Assembly (NCBI GenBank): GCA_026545765.1
Contig: CM048844.1
Span: forward strand, 72,401,035-72,465,034
Source: Plantago major
Lineage: Eukaryota > Streptophyta > Magnoliopsida > Lamiales > Plantaginaceae
Length of the DNA stretch: 64,000 nt
Reading direction: 5' to 3'
Shown piece by piece: positions 22,260 to 34,900 of the stretch. The notes beneath the pieces were generated by a model. The model had not been told where the DNA came from. It ran no database searches and worked only from the letters and a program-made list of their open reading frames with translations. The number at the start of each line of letters is the position of its first letter. Position 1 is the first letter of the stretch. The position numbers and the translations under genes are program-made.

Positions 22260-23824
22260 GAACTGTTGTTTGTTATGTTGTAATGAACACCTCTAGTGTT
22301 CTTGTGATCACTTTTTGGATGTAATAATATTTTTAACTTATTCAAAAATAATTCATGAGAACTTGAGACTAAGACCAATAAAAATGGAATTTGTGAATTT
22401 GAATTGGGGCGGAGGGAGTATATTTTTTGAAGGAACATTCAATGAGCCAAATTTTCAATTAACAAAACAAACAATTAGATGAAAATGTTTTGGAACTGCA
22501 CTACATCGCTTCTTCCATGTAGTAATACATTATGGTGTATGTACACTTATAATTTTCACGAGGGAAAGTGTGACGCGTTTATCAAGTTCAGTCAGCTAAT
22601 TATTTCTTCTTAGTTTCAATATAAACAATTGACATTATCTTCAAGTTTATACGTTTATCAATGTTTTCTAAACCCGCCTATAATTAATTTAAAATAGATG
22701 GAGTGATATTGTCAAGAATAACATGATCTTTTGAAGCAAAAACCCATTTCATTAATAAATGCATATTCTTTTTGTCATGAAAATCACAATATTATTAATT
22801 AAACACCCTATATTTTTTGTAATAATCCAAATGTATGTCCGTCATCTTTATTTTTTCAGTAGCCCGTCTCTGAAAGACTTACTCTTCATAATTGAAAGTA
22901 GTAGTAGAGGTGGATTTTAATTTAAGTCGGATAATGTTTGATTTATTTGTAAATTATTATCAAAATTAAAGTTAGCTGAGTTAAAATACCAAATAATCAC
23001 TGAACTAGCAACAAATTACTAGATGGGTTTAACGGGTTTATCATGTGATGATTCTGAATAAACATTATGTTCAACATCATCATCCTCATGCCAATTTGTA
23101 CATATAACATAGACAAAAAAACCAAAAAAATCACATATGTACAGAATCAGGAGAATGGCATAACTAGTCCAATTTATTGGCAGGGCTGGCACAAACACAC
23201 ACGATTCAGGTCAGGTTGTGATTTTTAGTCCAAAATTTATAAATGTTGGCATGGACAGTCCACTTTTACAGGATTATGCTTAGGTGGAAGTTTCTTTGCC
23301 TAGGTCAACGTACACATCAGCTCTTTTATAAAAAATTTAAAATTATTAGAAAAATTACTTTAACATTTGTGAAAATTAGAACTGGTAATGAGGGAGTATT
23401 ATACGACTGCCAACGTGATTTATAAATAAGTGTTTGACAAGTTATAAGATTATTTTATTTTCTCTTTATTGTTTTTTTCGATTTTCACTGGTATCCATTA
23501 CATGCGACTAATACAGACGAACATTGTCAGGCCCTTTTTAAGGGGGGCGCCTCTCCCAACGGTATTTTTTACAACCACAAGGTTCGATCTCAAGACCTTA
23601 TTTAAGTGAACTCAATGCCATTAGAGATATCTAATCTACATCACATAAATTATAAGTGTGTGCATGGGCAAAACCATTGAATGCATGCAGAAATGGCATT
23701 AATTTTCATAAAAGACACTTTTATGTTTGTGAAGCGTAGGTAAACTTTATATTTTTATAAACTAATATACGTTATTGTAAATATTATGCATGGCTATTAA
23801 ATTTTCTCGACGGGTCATTTACTA
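22260..23824. other. A+T-rich spacer, no gene
   Basis: No convincing ORF or repeat structure. A pol III B-box-like GGTTCGATCTC occurs at about 23581 without an A box at the right distance. The 60-codon frame at 23243 has no recognisable content. Confidence 0.6.
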
Positions 23825-25220
23825 GTTGTAAGAGTAATTTAATTTTGAAAAACTCCAAATCAAAATAGTAAAGTAAGTGTATAACATATGTTAAAGTCTT
23901 TACAGTTTACATTCAGAATTCACAATTGGGTATACAAACTGACATGGAAAAAAGAACAAAGTAACTGAAAATGGTGAATTTACCTTGTTGTTCATGAATT
24001 TTGTACTAAATTTGCTTCACTAACTCTTTGTGTTGGACAAGAGTTAGTATATATTAGTTGCCCTTTAAATGGAAAAAAAAAAACCCAACAATCGAAAAAT
24101 TGTAAAATTGTAATTATTAAATATATTATATTTTCATATAGGCACAATCGCAAAGTAAGTTTAAACTGCATCTAAATGGATTACTCAAATTTAAATTATT
24201 TTCAAAGATTTTCTAAATTAAGCTTGATTCTTTTTGTACTTTTTTGCTGGCATTCATTGAATAGGTAGATGTACCATTAATATATATTGACATACTCCAA
24301 TTCTAACTAGTCCTAAATTGTAATTTTCAATAGAGCTCAATCTTTCATCAGACATAATATCAAATTAGTTTCCTTTATTTTCTCTAGAAAAAGCATTCAC
24401 CTGCCAAATACCAATTGTGCAAATAAATCTTGTAAACGTTGAGTCAGATAAGGGAAAATTTATGAATATGAGTATCACTTTGGAGTAAGATAGTTCTGAC
24501 TTAAATGAGAAGATGACATTAAATATTACTACGATCATATGTTTGTAAGAAGTTTGATTTTAGTGTAGTAACAAATCAACTAAAGTTAGATTTGTATTCT
24601 TTCGATGCAATAAATTGATATGTTTGATAGATTTTTGTATTTTTAAGTTTATTGATTAATATCTTGATAAGTCATTACACAACAATTAGATTGATAGATT
24701 TGAGGATAAAACAAGTGAATATCCTAATAAGAGATAGAAAGTACATATATTCAACTTGGTGTCTGTAAATAGAATACCATGAAAGATAACAAAGAGAGAT
24801 TTATATTTTATAGTTTTGACATAGATTAAAAAGTAACGGTACTATGGTCATGTGTCTGTGCCCAATTTAGTTTTTAGTGTAGTAACAACTTAATTAATGT
24901 TAGATTCGTACTCTTTCGATGCATAATTAGGGTGTTTGATAGACCTTTTTATCCTTCTTAAGTTTCTTAACATCTTGTTTAGTCATCACACGACAATTAA
25001 ATTAATAGAGTTGACATAAAACAAGTAAACTATTCTTATAAGAGGAAAAAAAAGTATATATTCCAACCCAACAGTCTCTTTTTTCCCTGAATAGATTATT
25101 ATGCACGCTTACGAATAAAAAATAGTATTAATTATAACAAGTTATCTTGGAAGGAGTTATATGAAATCCTACTGTTGAAGGAACACATGAAGGAAAGTTA
25201 TGTATACATTGTTGGGGGAT
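23825..25220. repeat. Duplicated copy of AHL upstream region
   Basis: This block matches 27843-28910 in the same orientation, with interruptions: 'taacatatgt.aaa', 'cacaattgggtat.caaact', 'tttaccttgttg', 'aactctttgtgtt', 'gttgccctttaaat', 'tttcaaagattttctaaat' and 'acaacttaattaatgttagat' occur in order in both. In the right copy this is the 5' UTR and promoter region of the AHL pseudogene. No AHL coding sequence follows on the left. Within this copy about 300 bp is itself tandemly doubled (24537-24835 and 24838-25100). Confidence 0.75.
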
Positions 25221-25278
25221 AGGAAGTAGGTAATGGACCATCAGGTAAAGAATAGTAAGGCTTATTATATAGTAAAAT

Positions 25279-25303
25279 TGTGTGTGTGTGTGTGTGTGTG
25301 TGT
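25279..25303. repeat. (TG)n microsatellite
   Basis: Twelve uninterrupted TG units between the duplicated block and the AHL pseudogene. Confidence 0.95.
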
Positions 25304-25637
25304 CAACTTTAAAGGGATAAATAGGGATAATAAATGTAGAAATATGATGTAAACATTATCTAAACTTCAAGTATCTTAAACAGCTTGAAAATCATTGTAA
25401 CTTCATAAATAGAAGATAAGGGTATAAGAGGTGGCAGATTATAAGTTCAATATTAATATTTGACCATTCAAAAAATGTAAGTGTTTTCATAAACTTATGG
25501 CTAGTATCTAATTTGATACCGGCAACTTATTAAAAAGAAAAATGATGCATTACATAGTTCTAAAATTTAAATTCAAACTTTTCCATGGTCCAACCATGAA
25601 ATAATGTGGTGCAGACATTATATCTTCCATTGAAATT

Positions 25638-27808
25638 CTAGAGCCCAAGTTTTTCTGATAGAAGCTCCACGTGATCTTCCACTCCCGGCTCACGTTGGCC
25701 ATCACCAACAAAACTCCCAATCACCACCTACATAGGAACAAAATATTTTGAATACCTAAATATAAGCTTGAATTGAATATGTAAGCTATGAAATCCAATA
25801 TGAAAATATAACCTACTGCATTTTCAACCGAGCAATGTGTAAGTTAAATATACGGAACAAGATTACCATTTTTCTTGAGTATTGTAATGCGACATTACTA
25901 TTTATAATATATTATGAATCATCTACATTATTCTGTATTTAAAAAAAAAAAAGATATAAACCTGCACATTTGTTGTCATAAATATAGCCCTGCATACAAG
26001 ACCTCCAAAGATAGCTTCTTGTTGGCCATGTAAGCAGATAGCTAATTTTCTTGTTTGGTCAATGTTGTTTTCAGTTGGAGTAAAGGAGCCCGAGAGTGTC
26101 ACAATATCAAACCGTCCCTGAAGAAAATGAAAATAATTGAATTAAACATACTTGAAGATAAGATTGCAAATATTACAGATTGAAAAGAGTATATGTACCT
26201 CATAATTCACGATGCGACCGGGTGCATCAGAGTGACCGAGTTTCACGCCCCAATAGTACCATAGGATGATAAGATAAAATCAGATGTGGACCACTATAAG
26301 CAAGTTCCATAATCTTCTTAAATACATCCTGAAAATAATTGTAAACATTATGCATTATAAAACATCATCTTAAATGAGAATAAGTTGTGGCAGTCGAGTT
26401 AAAAAACATTGTGATAAACATTATATGAACTATACAATAAAACGTGAAAAATTGTTTAGTTTCTAACCTCTCCTGGCTTGACATGAAGCATTTAAGGTGT
26501 AATTCCAGTAGCTGCAATGGAACCTACACACGTACCTTACTCAGCGTCTCGTGATACATGCAACATGTTTATTATCGAATATACGATAATGTCGTATGAA
26601 AGTCGTTGAGTATGCTAACATTTCAAGAAAATTCAAATGATAATGACATGTGATATAAAAAAATTACGCATAATCACTATGAGAAATACCAATGAAATAA
26701 CAAACATGTGAAGGCCAAGAATAAAACCAAACGACTTATTTATTTTGCTCTCTTTAGCCTTTGTGTAAATGTACTTTTGGTAACTAGAAATGATAATAAA
26801 GATGGAAAACAATAACATAGTACTTCGTCCGCCCTGCTGTTAAATATTTGCTGTCTTTTTTTTTTATACACCATTATTAAAATACACACCTCAAAAATGG
26901 TAAAAGTACAGTCTCATGTACCAATCATCTTCCCACTCATCTTCCTACTTTATTACTTACCTCTCATATCGTTCTTTCACTCTTTATCCATTTATATATT
27001 CAATATTTATACTCACTCATCAATTTTATCAAATTTTGATTTGCTTAACCATGATATATTCATATTAAAAAAACACCCACAAAAATTAATTATGTATAAT
27101 AAATAGCGGTAGATACTAACACATCATAAATACACATAAACATGCACATATTAAAAAAAAGTAAGCATCCCATATATCACTTGTTGTACGTGTTGTTACT
27201 TCAAAACGTGCCTTTAAAAAAAAGTATCACTAAAACATGTCAGACGCTTATTACATCTATTTCCCTTTCAAAAGCATACACAAATAGAAGATAATAATAT
27301 CATGCACATGTTCATGCAATTATTAGCTCTTAGAATTAAATATGTCATTATCCGAAGTAATAAAAACCCCACATAGCATACCTATATCAATTAGATTTCG
27401 CGCTCTTTTCTTTTGCCGAGCGATTGAGGGATTTGATGGTCCAATGCGTCGTTTTGATCCCCTCCTCCCACGCAACATGTCTCTGCCATCATTGTTATGG
27501 TTGATGGCAACAACACCGGGTGGGAGATTATTGAGATCCGGTGGAGATGGATTATTAGGCTTGAAGCCTACACCCGTGAACAGTCGGATGTATTGACGTA
27601 GATCAGCTGGCCTATCCTGTAATGGTGGCATGACAGGAACAAGAGCTAGTTCTTTACCTTCCCTTTGTGGTGGTGATGATGCAGGTAAGGTAGATTCGGA
27701 GTCAGAAGATTTCATTTCTGTCTCTATAGGAAATTGCATTGATGGTTGTGTGTCAACTTCATGTTCACTTGACGGGGCACCAGTTGCTCGTTTTGATACA
27801 TCGGACAT
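25638..27808 (-). pseudogene. AT-hook motif nuclear-localized (AHL) gene, decayed
   Basis: AHL proteins bind A+T-rich DNA through AT-hooks and assemble by a PPC domain in the nucleus. Five exons fit GT-AG junctions: 27808-27382 (MSDVSKRATGAPSS..., with GRRGSKRR resembling a weak AT-hook), 26523-26468, 26328-26199, 26117-25962 and 25727-25638. PPC landmarks are MLHVKPGED|VFKKIMELAYSG, GRIVNYE|GRFDIVTLSGSFTPT, IFGGLVCRAIFMTTNVQ and VVIGSFVGDG, then a TAG stop. Exons 1, 2, 4 and 5 keep phase. Exon 2 has an in-frame TAA just before MLHV, and exon 3 is 130 bp, out of phase, with two small indels. A 5' UTR intron (27996-27832) is plausible. This is the only host-type gene recognised in the window. 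Confidence 0.8.
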
Positions 27809-27842
27809 TTTATGAATAATTTGTTTCTTACCTGAGAACACA

Positions 27843-28910
27843 CAATTTGCAAGAGTAACTAAAATTTGAAAGACCCGACACTGAAATAGTACGTAAGAAC
27901 ATAACATATGTAAAACTCTTTACATTCAATATTCACGATTGGGTATGCAAACTATTTTAAAAAAGGTCAAGTAAACTTAAAATGGTGAAAATTTACCTTG
28001 TTGATGAATGTTCTAAGTGTTTTTCTTTCACAAACTCTTTGTGTTAGATGATAGTAGTATATAATTGTTGCCCTTTAAATAGACAAAAAATAAAATTCAT
28101 CAATGGAAAAATGGTAAATTGCAATTAATACTATATTATATTTTCACAGTCACAATCGGAAAGTAAGGTTGAACAGAGTGAATAGATTACTAAAAAAATA
28201 AATTTTTTTCAAAGATTTTCTAAATCAAACCTGATTCTTTTGCTGTTTTTTGCGGGTGTTCATTGAATAGCCAGTTGTACAATTAATATTGACACAATCC
28301 GGTTCTAGCTAATCCTAATTTATAATTTTAAATAAAGTTATATTATAAGTTTAATAAAGTTATATTTTCATTGTTCAAAATATTTAATTAGTTTCCTTTA
28401 TTTTATTTAGGAAGAATATTCACCTACCAAATGCCAACCAATTTTGGAAATAAATCTTGTTTACATTGAGTCGGATATGCAAATTATATGAGCATGACTA
28501 TTGACTATATCGATTCAGATAATTTTTTTTTTTTTTATAGTTTTGACTCAAAGTAGAAAACAATGGGAAATATCACTACGATGATGTGTTTGTGCACACT
28601 TTTTATTTTTAGTGTAGTGACAACTTAATTAATGTTAGATCCGTACACTTTCGACGCTATAATGATGTTTTTGATAGATTTTTATATTCTTAAGTTTCTT
28701 AAATTCTTGTTATAAATGACAATTAAATAAATAGAGTTGACGATAAAACAAGTGATCTATCCTTTTAAGTGGTATACTTCTTTTATTTGTTTAAATAAAA
28801 TATCATGAAAGTTTACGAAAAAAAGTAATTATACCAAGTTACCTTGGAAGGAGTTATCTGAAATTCCAACGTTGAAGGAAAATACGAAAGAAGTCTATTT
28901 GGTTAATGAG
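27843..28910 (-). promoter_or_regulatory. AHL 5' UTR/promoter region (duplicated block)
   Basis: Region upstream of the AHL start, duplicated at 23825-25220. On the minus strand a TATTTAAA box lies at about 28083 and a CAAG|GTAAAT donor at 27997/27996; the UTR-intron acceptor TCAG is at 27832. The TATTTAAA-like box and the donor are both retained in the duplicate. Assignment as a promoter rests on position and these two signals. Confidence 0.45.
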
Positions 28911-30281
28911 AATTACTCGAACATGAGTTTGGGTGCGCTAGATAAATCAAGATTGGCATTTAAGAACTTCTAATATCATTATATGGTCATTTCTTGGAAG
29001 GGAATACGTAATTAGTCTATCTTAAAGAGATTTAAAGTTACTCCAATGTGTTCCAGGACCTTTCCATATTCAAGTCTCCGTTTGTGGTGTTTGAACCACG
29101 TAGACTCAAACATAAGAGCATAAAATCAACCCCATTTACGAATGACAACGTTGATGATTCATTTGAGAGTAATGCTTCTCAGACTCTACGTGGATTCTTT
29201 GTCACCACATACAAAATCTATGATTCCATGATTAAATAGTCGAAAAATCACTTTGATATTTGACTTGATTATCCTATACCATTGTAGTAGACTTGGTAAA
29301 TTTTGTGCTGGTGAACTTAAGCTTCTAATGCTCCTCTCATGTCCACGGATTTTCATAAGACCCTGTGACTTTAATAAAAAATGTACTTATGATATTATAT
29401 CAAGACAAAAATAGTTACTTGTATAAACCAATCAGTTTGAGGTTTTGGGTTAACTAGACCAACACCGTACACCTATTTGCTATCTATATTTCTTTATTTC
29501 TCCTTGATTTTTAAGTATACTAGAAAACGTACATTAGTTAACTCGAAAGCATGAAAAAATTGTAAACCCTTTTAATTTGTATGCCATACATGATTTGGTG
29601 ACAAAGATTAATGCAACACGAGTACAAGAATAAATGAAAATGATCTAATATACGTCTGCGACACAAAGTGGTACATCACGACTACGTAAGCTAAGAGACG
29701 CAGAAACTTCATCGACCAACAACACAATCAAAATAATCTTCTACATACGTACTTAATGTGCAATGTGGCAACCCCCGCTTTAACACGAATGGATATTTTC
29801 AAATCGACCAAATTCGCTCAAGAGCTTGAAGTATCATTTGGCGCGGGGGGGAGCGAGTGAAGTAGAGTGTCAGCTTCTTCATTTCCTTTGCTCTGGTTTT
29901 CATCTTTTCGCCCTTTTCCGGTGATGGCGAAAACTTATAATCGGTAACGAATCTAACAAGGTATTGTTCTATTTCGGTGTTAAACCCTATCTCCACATTC
30001 ATTCTTCTTCTACATATCAATTAATTGGCTTTTTTATTGCATTTTCAGCCACCTAAGGTTTGTAACTTGTAAGAGATTATGTCCAAGAGGAAGTGGATTC
30101 ACCGTCAATTTCCCAATTACTGTCATATTCTTTTTTCTCTTCACAAGTTAATTTGGGTGAAGTCCATATTCAGTTTGATTTGTTATAAAATATTATGGAT
30201 GGTGATTAGAACAACCCCTTACTCTGGAAAGAGTAACAACAAGGTCCCAGGCAAAGACCTCTCAAACAATTGCCTTGCCAC
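28911..30281. other. Spacer without a recognised gene
   Basis: Mostly A+T-rich. A more G+C-rich part at 29765-30060 starts TGTGGCAACCCCCGC, resembling the C-rich end of a gypsy LTR, and ends in a TTTTCAG acceptor-like site at 30048. ORFs of 60-113 codons (29048, 29799 minus, 30079) carry no recognisable motif. Confidence 0.45.
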
Positions 30282-31862
30282 TGATGTGTCAAATCAAAGT
30301 TCTAAATTTGTTTTAAGCCAAGAGTTAATCCTCAACACTACGAAAACCTGTAGTGTAGTGGAGTTAATCCCGATGTCGGTCTCGAAGGACTTAACTAAGC
30401 TGAGTCTTGTTTACGAATAGTCATTACAGTAAAGAAAGAAGTAAAAGAGTTTTTTGCTTCAGCAGCGAATTTGTTCTATATTATCTATCTACTTATGCAA
30501 TCTAACTAGATAACAGATTTATCTAAACGACAATGATATGATTAAGGAGAATTATGGAGCAGTAACGTGAAACAAGCTAGCTAGCAAGATACATACGATT
30601 CACAGGATAGATTACGCAAGTTGTCACAATCTTGAGTTCAAAAACGAATAGCACTAGTGGAGGCGTCAATTCCACTAGGCTACAATCAATCTAGATAATC
30701 CTACTATTACTGTTTGCAACTAACAGTTAGATTGAAGCAAGACGAAAAACATTTGGGTGTATTGATTAAATGCTTAATCTAACTGTGATATTGACGGACT
30801 GCGCATCAAACGTAATAGCAAGATATGCGATTAATCTAAAAAGCACAAGTAATCTAAACCCGATGCACTTCGAATCACATAAACCCTAGCTAGCATGCAT
30901 TGAATCATTCACCACCCCATAATCGGGGTGTTTAGCTACTCAAATTATGCAAAGACATAATCAATATTGTATATAAACAGGCTCCAAACATAATCCAAAG
31001 CAAGAAACAAAGATTCGAACGAATTGATACAATTTACCCTTCATTGTCACAAGCCCTAGGTTGAATTGAAGAACTGAAACAAATCGATGCGAGAAGCTAT
31101 GTAGATAATCTCCCAATCAATATCAATCTTCGGATTACAAGATAAACGGTTCAATTACCTCCAATAATAGGTAGGTAATTGCTTTGGAAAGGTTCTAGGT
31201 TGAAAAGCAATAAGAAGAGAAGAATAATAATAAAGTTATGTCTAAAACATCAAGAAAATAGGTTATATATAGTGAAAAACGCTCAAAATCACTTTCTGGG
31301 CCAAAACGGATTAAAAGGCAATCAAGGCCGCCAAATACTTATGTATCGTTATCGGCGGATGCCACCGACTTCGGCGTCGCCGCTTCTCCCGCACCGTTAT
31401 TTTGCATTTCGTAATATCTAAACGTCGGAATTTGGAAATGGTTCCTTCTTCAAAGTTGTAGCTCTTGGTCTTATCTACGCGTGGAAACCAAGATCAGGTC
31501 AATCGGACTTCATATGCAAGAGTTATGACCAAAATGCCAAAGCTACTCCATTGTAGTTCGAATTTCGCGCGCTTTCACTTAATCGGCTCTAAAATCTTCG
31601 TCCGAACTCCGAATCCACTTCCGTTTCGACTGATCAACTCCTTTTTCAACCACCTTTCAGGTAAATAAACTTCCATGCCTCCATTAATGCATTAAATTCA
31701 CTGGTTTAGCCCTTTTTTTAATGCGTTTTCACCAAACACCTACAATACACAAAAAACACAAAAACGTAACAAAACACCAGTAAAACACATAAGAACTATA
31801 CTTGAGAATGGCAATAAGACGGTAAAAAAGACCGAATGAGACGATGTAAAATCGACTCATCA
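30282..31862 (-). repeat. Gypsy (Athila/Tat-like) LTR
   Basis: Termini on the minus strand are TGATGAGTCG...GACACATCA, a 5-bp inverted pair TGATG/CATCA. The end at 30282 aligns with the LTR end at 41070: 'gatg.g.caaatcaa', 'aagcca.gag', 'acgtagtg'-like, 'cccgat.gtcg.tctcgaa.gacttaacta'. The minus strand enters the LTR through an internal end with a purine-rich GGTTTTGGGAGTT tract (31863-31875), as a 3' LTR does after its polypurine tract. The 80-codon and 67-codon frames inside are not genes. Confidence 0.7.
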
Positions 31863-31940
31863 AACTCCCAAAACCGAACCCTTGCCTGTCCTCAAGCAAC
31901 AGACTCTCTAAAAAATCCTAGAAAAACAAAAAACACGGTA

Positions 31941-32525
31941 ATTGCCTTGGAAAGGTTCTAGGTTGAAAAGATATAAGAAGAGAAGAATAATAATGAAGTT
32001 ATGTCTAAAAGATCAAGAAAATAGGTTATATATAGTGAAAAACGCTCAAAATCACCTTCTGGGCTGAAAACGGGCCAAAACGTCTAAAACGGCAATCGCA
32101 TCGCCAAATACTTTAGAATGTTATCATGGACGCCGCTTGACTTCAAGGCCGCCAGCTTCTTCGCACCGTTTTTGCCTTTTTGAATATCTAATCGTCAGAA
32201 TTTGGAAATGGTTCCTTCTTCAACATTGTATCTCTTAGTCTTATCTATGCGTGGACACCAAGATCAGGTCAATCGGAGTTCATATAAAAATGTTATGGCC
32301 AAAATGCCAAAGCTGCTCCATTGAAGTTCGAATTTCACACGCTTTCACTTAAACGGCTCTAAAATCTTAGCCCGAACTCCGAATCCACTTCCATTTCGAC
32401 CGATCAACTCCTTTTTCAACCATCTTTCAGGTCCATAAACTTCCATGCTTCCATTAATGCATTAAATGCACTAGTTTAGCCCTTGTTTTAATGCGTTTTC
32501 ACCAAACACCTACAAAACACAAAAA
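31941..32525 (-). repeat. Partial second copy of the same gypsy LTR
   Basis: Direct repeat of 31168-31790 ('ggtaattgc.ttggaaaggt', 'aaaaacgctcaaaatcac', 'gaatccacttcc.tttcgac', 'cattaatgcattaaa'). About 75 bp of gypsy 3' internal sequence (31863-31938, with 'cttgcctgtcctcaagcaa') separates the two. It is truncated at both ends; at 32525 it abuts the copia 3' ORF. Confidence 0.7.
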
Positions 32526-33424
32526 ATACATTTCAGAGAAAAAAAATTTCTCCAGAAAGCTGCAAAGGTACTGAAACCTTTGAGAAAGACAATGATGATG
32601 ATGAGCACAGGGAAACTCATCACAACAGAATCATCTCTTCTGCTCCTATAGCTGCAAAGCCTCTTAAGGCAAGAAAACCTTCTAGAGAAACCAAGTACAT
32701 CCAGAAAGGTGGATCCTCCTATGACCCCTTAGAAAAGAGCCTGAATTCCAAACAGAGAAGGAAGAGGGACAAAGACATCAAGTTTGGAAGAACCCTTCCT
32801 CCAAGGCCTGAGGATGCTAGAATAGAATACGTGAAGACTAGCAATGATCAGCCCTCTGTCTGGAACTACATCAAAGTTCACAAGAATGGCTACTGGATAA
32901 TGGAACTCAAGTACTTGCTTGCCAATGAAAATGGGATTCCAGAACCAGTTTACCAACAACTGATGGCATGGAGAAAGAAAGGCAAAAGATCAAAAGTGAT
33001 GCGTTCTGAGATAATCAAGACCTGGCTTGACTTTGAAGTTGAAGTCAGACAAGATCTCTCCAAAGAATGCCCTTACATCAGACCAGAGGATGTGCACACA
33101 TTTGAAAATGAATCTGGAAAAAGGAACAAACTGCAAGTGGAGCCCTTTGAGTCATTCTACATGACCAAAGAGGAATTTGAAGGTGACATGGAATATCTCA
33201 GAGAGATATATGATTAATACAAGCTCACTGAAGAACAGCTGTTTCACTACTGGGAATGGGGGAAGTTTCTGTAGATAAAAGGAATAACCACAGGACTTAC
33301 TGACAAACCCTATAAAGAGATATGTGTTGCCTCCAGAGATTGTGAAATGTGGGTGAGGACCATTATGAAGGAATACACTGAAAATTGCCTGAAATATGGT
33401 GATTTGGAGTTTCTAAAGGAATGA
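32526..33424 (+). pseudogene. SIRE-like copia extra ORF, C-terminal part
   Basis: One continuous frame with two in-frame stops (33215, 33271) before its own TGA at 33422, truncated at the 5' side by the gypsy LTR junction. It carries the same C-terminal module as 18237-19676: LNSKQRRKRDKDIKFGR, EDARIEYVKT, NGYWIMELKYLL, then a previously unseen tail with EEQLFHYWEWG and CLKYGDLEFLKE. It sits 352 bp upstream of a polypurine tract and a complete 3' LTR, which shows that this ORF lies at the 3' end of the element. The role is unknown; the position is that of env-like or extra ORFs in SIRE-lineage copia elements. Confidence 0.7.
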
Positions 33425-33775
33425 AGAAGGATGAAGGCCAGCTAGTTAGGATGTTCACTTGGAACTTGGACTTTCCTGTTGTCCTACTAGTTGTGTATTT
33501 TTGATTTTTGCTGATTGTACTTACTACTTAATTATCTTGTAAAAGTTATATGTGCTTACCTTGTAATTCTGTTATCTGATGAATCTACTCTCAGATACCT
33601 TTTTAATGAAAAGATAACTTATCAGCAAAGATCACACCTTGTGATTTGGTTGAAGTCTTACTTTCTGCACTTAAATAAAAAGAATGATAAATCTTAAGAA
33701 ATGTTTAAGTGGTGGATTGTTTCCTCATCCAAAGTTGTAATAGGTTTTTAAAGGTAGTCATAGGTGACTGATCAT

Positions 33776-33788
33776 AAAGGGGGAAATT
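33776..33788 (+). promoter_or_regulatory. Polypurine tract
   Basis: AAAGGGGGAAATT directly before the LTR start TGTTAGG at 33789; primer site for plus-strand DNA synthesis. Confidence 0.8.
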
Positions 33789-34353
33789 TGTTAGGAAATG
33801 TCTTTTGTTTTGATCAGTACACCATAATGACTTACCTTAGTTCAGAAAGGTATCTAGTACTCTTGGTTCACTTGAACATTGTAAAAGGGAAATTATACTT
33901 AGTATGATTAGTCTAGTAAATCTTGTATAGGATGTTAGGTCTCTGAATGTAATTTTATATCTTTGAAGAAGACCAAGAAGAAGACATCCAGCAAAAAGAA
34001 CTCAACTATCTAAAGATATGAAGACTGCACAAGATTACTGAAGATTAAGGAATTGTGCCTCAGAATCCATATGCAAAAGATAATTTAGTGAAAACAATGT
34101 TTCTGGAAGAAACGATGTTTTCCTTAGTTTCTGAAAGGCTTAAAGTTTCTGATGCACTTCGCATAACAACAGGTATAGTTCCGCTGCACAATAGGACAAA
34201 AGATAGTATGGCATTTAATGCCATTGCGTAACTCACGACCAAAAGCTTTGTCTCGAACAAAGAGACAAAAGTTCAGAGTACTATCAACGGATTGTTTATA
34301 GTTCAATCTCAATAAATTTAACGGATAGTAATTCAAACGGCTTGATTTTCACC

Positions 34354-34361
34354 TATAAATA
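34354..34361 (+). promoter_or_regulatory. LTR TATA box
   Basis: TATAAATA in the SIRE-like LTR; the other copy has TTTAAATA at 53346-53354. Defines the U3/R side of the LTR, so the hairpin repeats at 34748-34900 would be in the RNA leader. Confidence 0.55.
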
Positions 34362-34747
34362 TCACCACTTAGAATGCTTGAAAACACACACTTGAACGAC
34401 TGAATTTCATATCCTACACTCAAGCATACAAGTCTTCTGCCTACTTACTCTCTAGCTTTACAGTTGCGACCAAGCTCTTGATTCTAAGTAGCACGAAAGT
34501 TCTAAATGTCCTAATCCTTAACAAGCTATATCTCATAGAAGGAGTTGAATTGAAGCACTATTGCGACTTGCTAAGATATTCATTCTCCTGAACGAAGAAC
34601 ATAGACTTAGGTCAGAAAAGAACATATCACCACACACTGTCCAAGTGTGTTAAGTGATTCTTGTTCCAGAAGGTAGTATTACATAAATGTGAAAGTTATT
34701 AATCTACCAATCTGACAAACTCTTCTTAACCAACACCAGAAAAGGCG

Positions 34748-34900
34748 TGGAGTAGAGGAAGTACTTAGTTTGGGAAACTAAGGAATAACTCCAAGAAAGG
34801 TTCTGAGTAGCGGAAGTACTTAGCTGGGAAAGCCGGGGAATAACTCAGGGAATTCTGAGCAGAGGAAGTACTTGTCTGGGAAAGCCGGGGAAGAACTCAG
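34748..34900 (+). repeat. Structured tandem repeats in LTR (3 units)
   Basis: Three ~50-bp units around GGAAGTACTT. Unit 1: outer stem TGGAGT/ACTCCA, inner stem TTAGTTT-GGG-AAACTAA. Unit 2: outer stem CTGAGT/ACTCAG, inner weak GCT/AGC. Unit 3: outer CTGAG/CTCAG. Same family as 53736-53937. Confidence 0.8.

Noticed and set aside
23525..23610. Second SINE from a B box at 23581
   Set aside because: No A box at the expected distance on either strand and no tail.
30079..30420. 113-codon ORF as a gene
   Set aside because: It runs across the end of the gypsy LTR at 30282, and no domain is recognisable.
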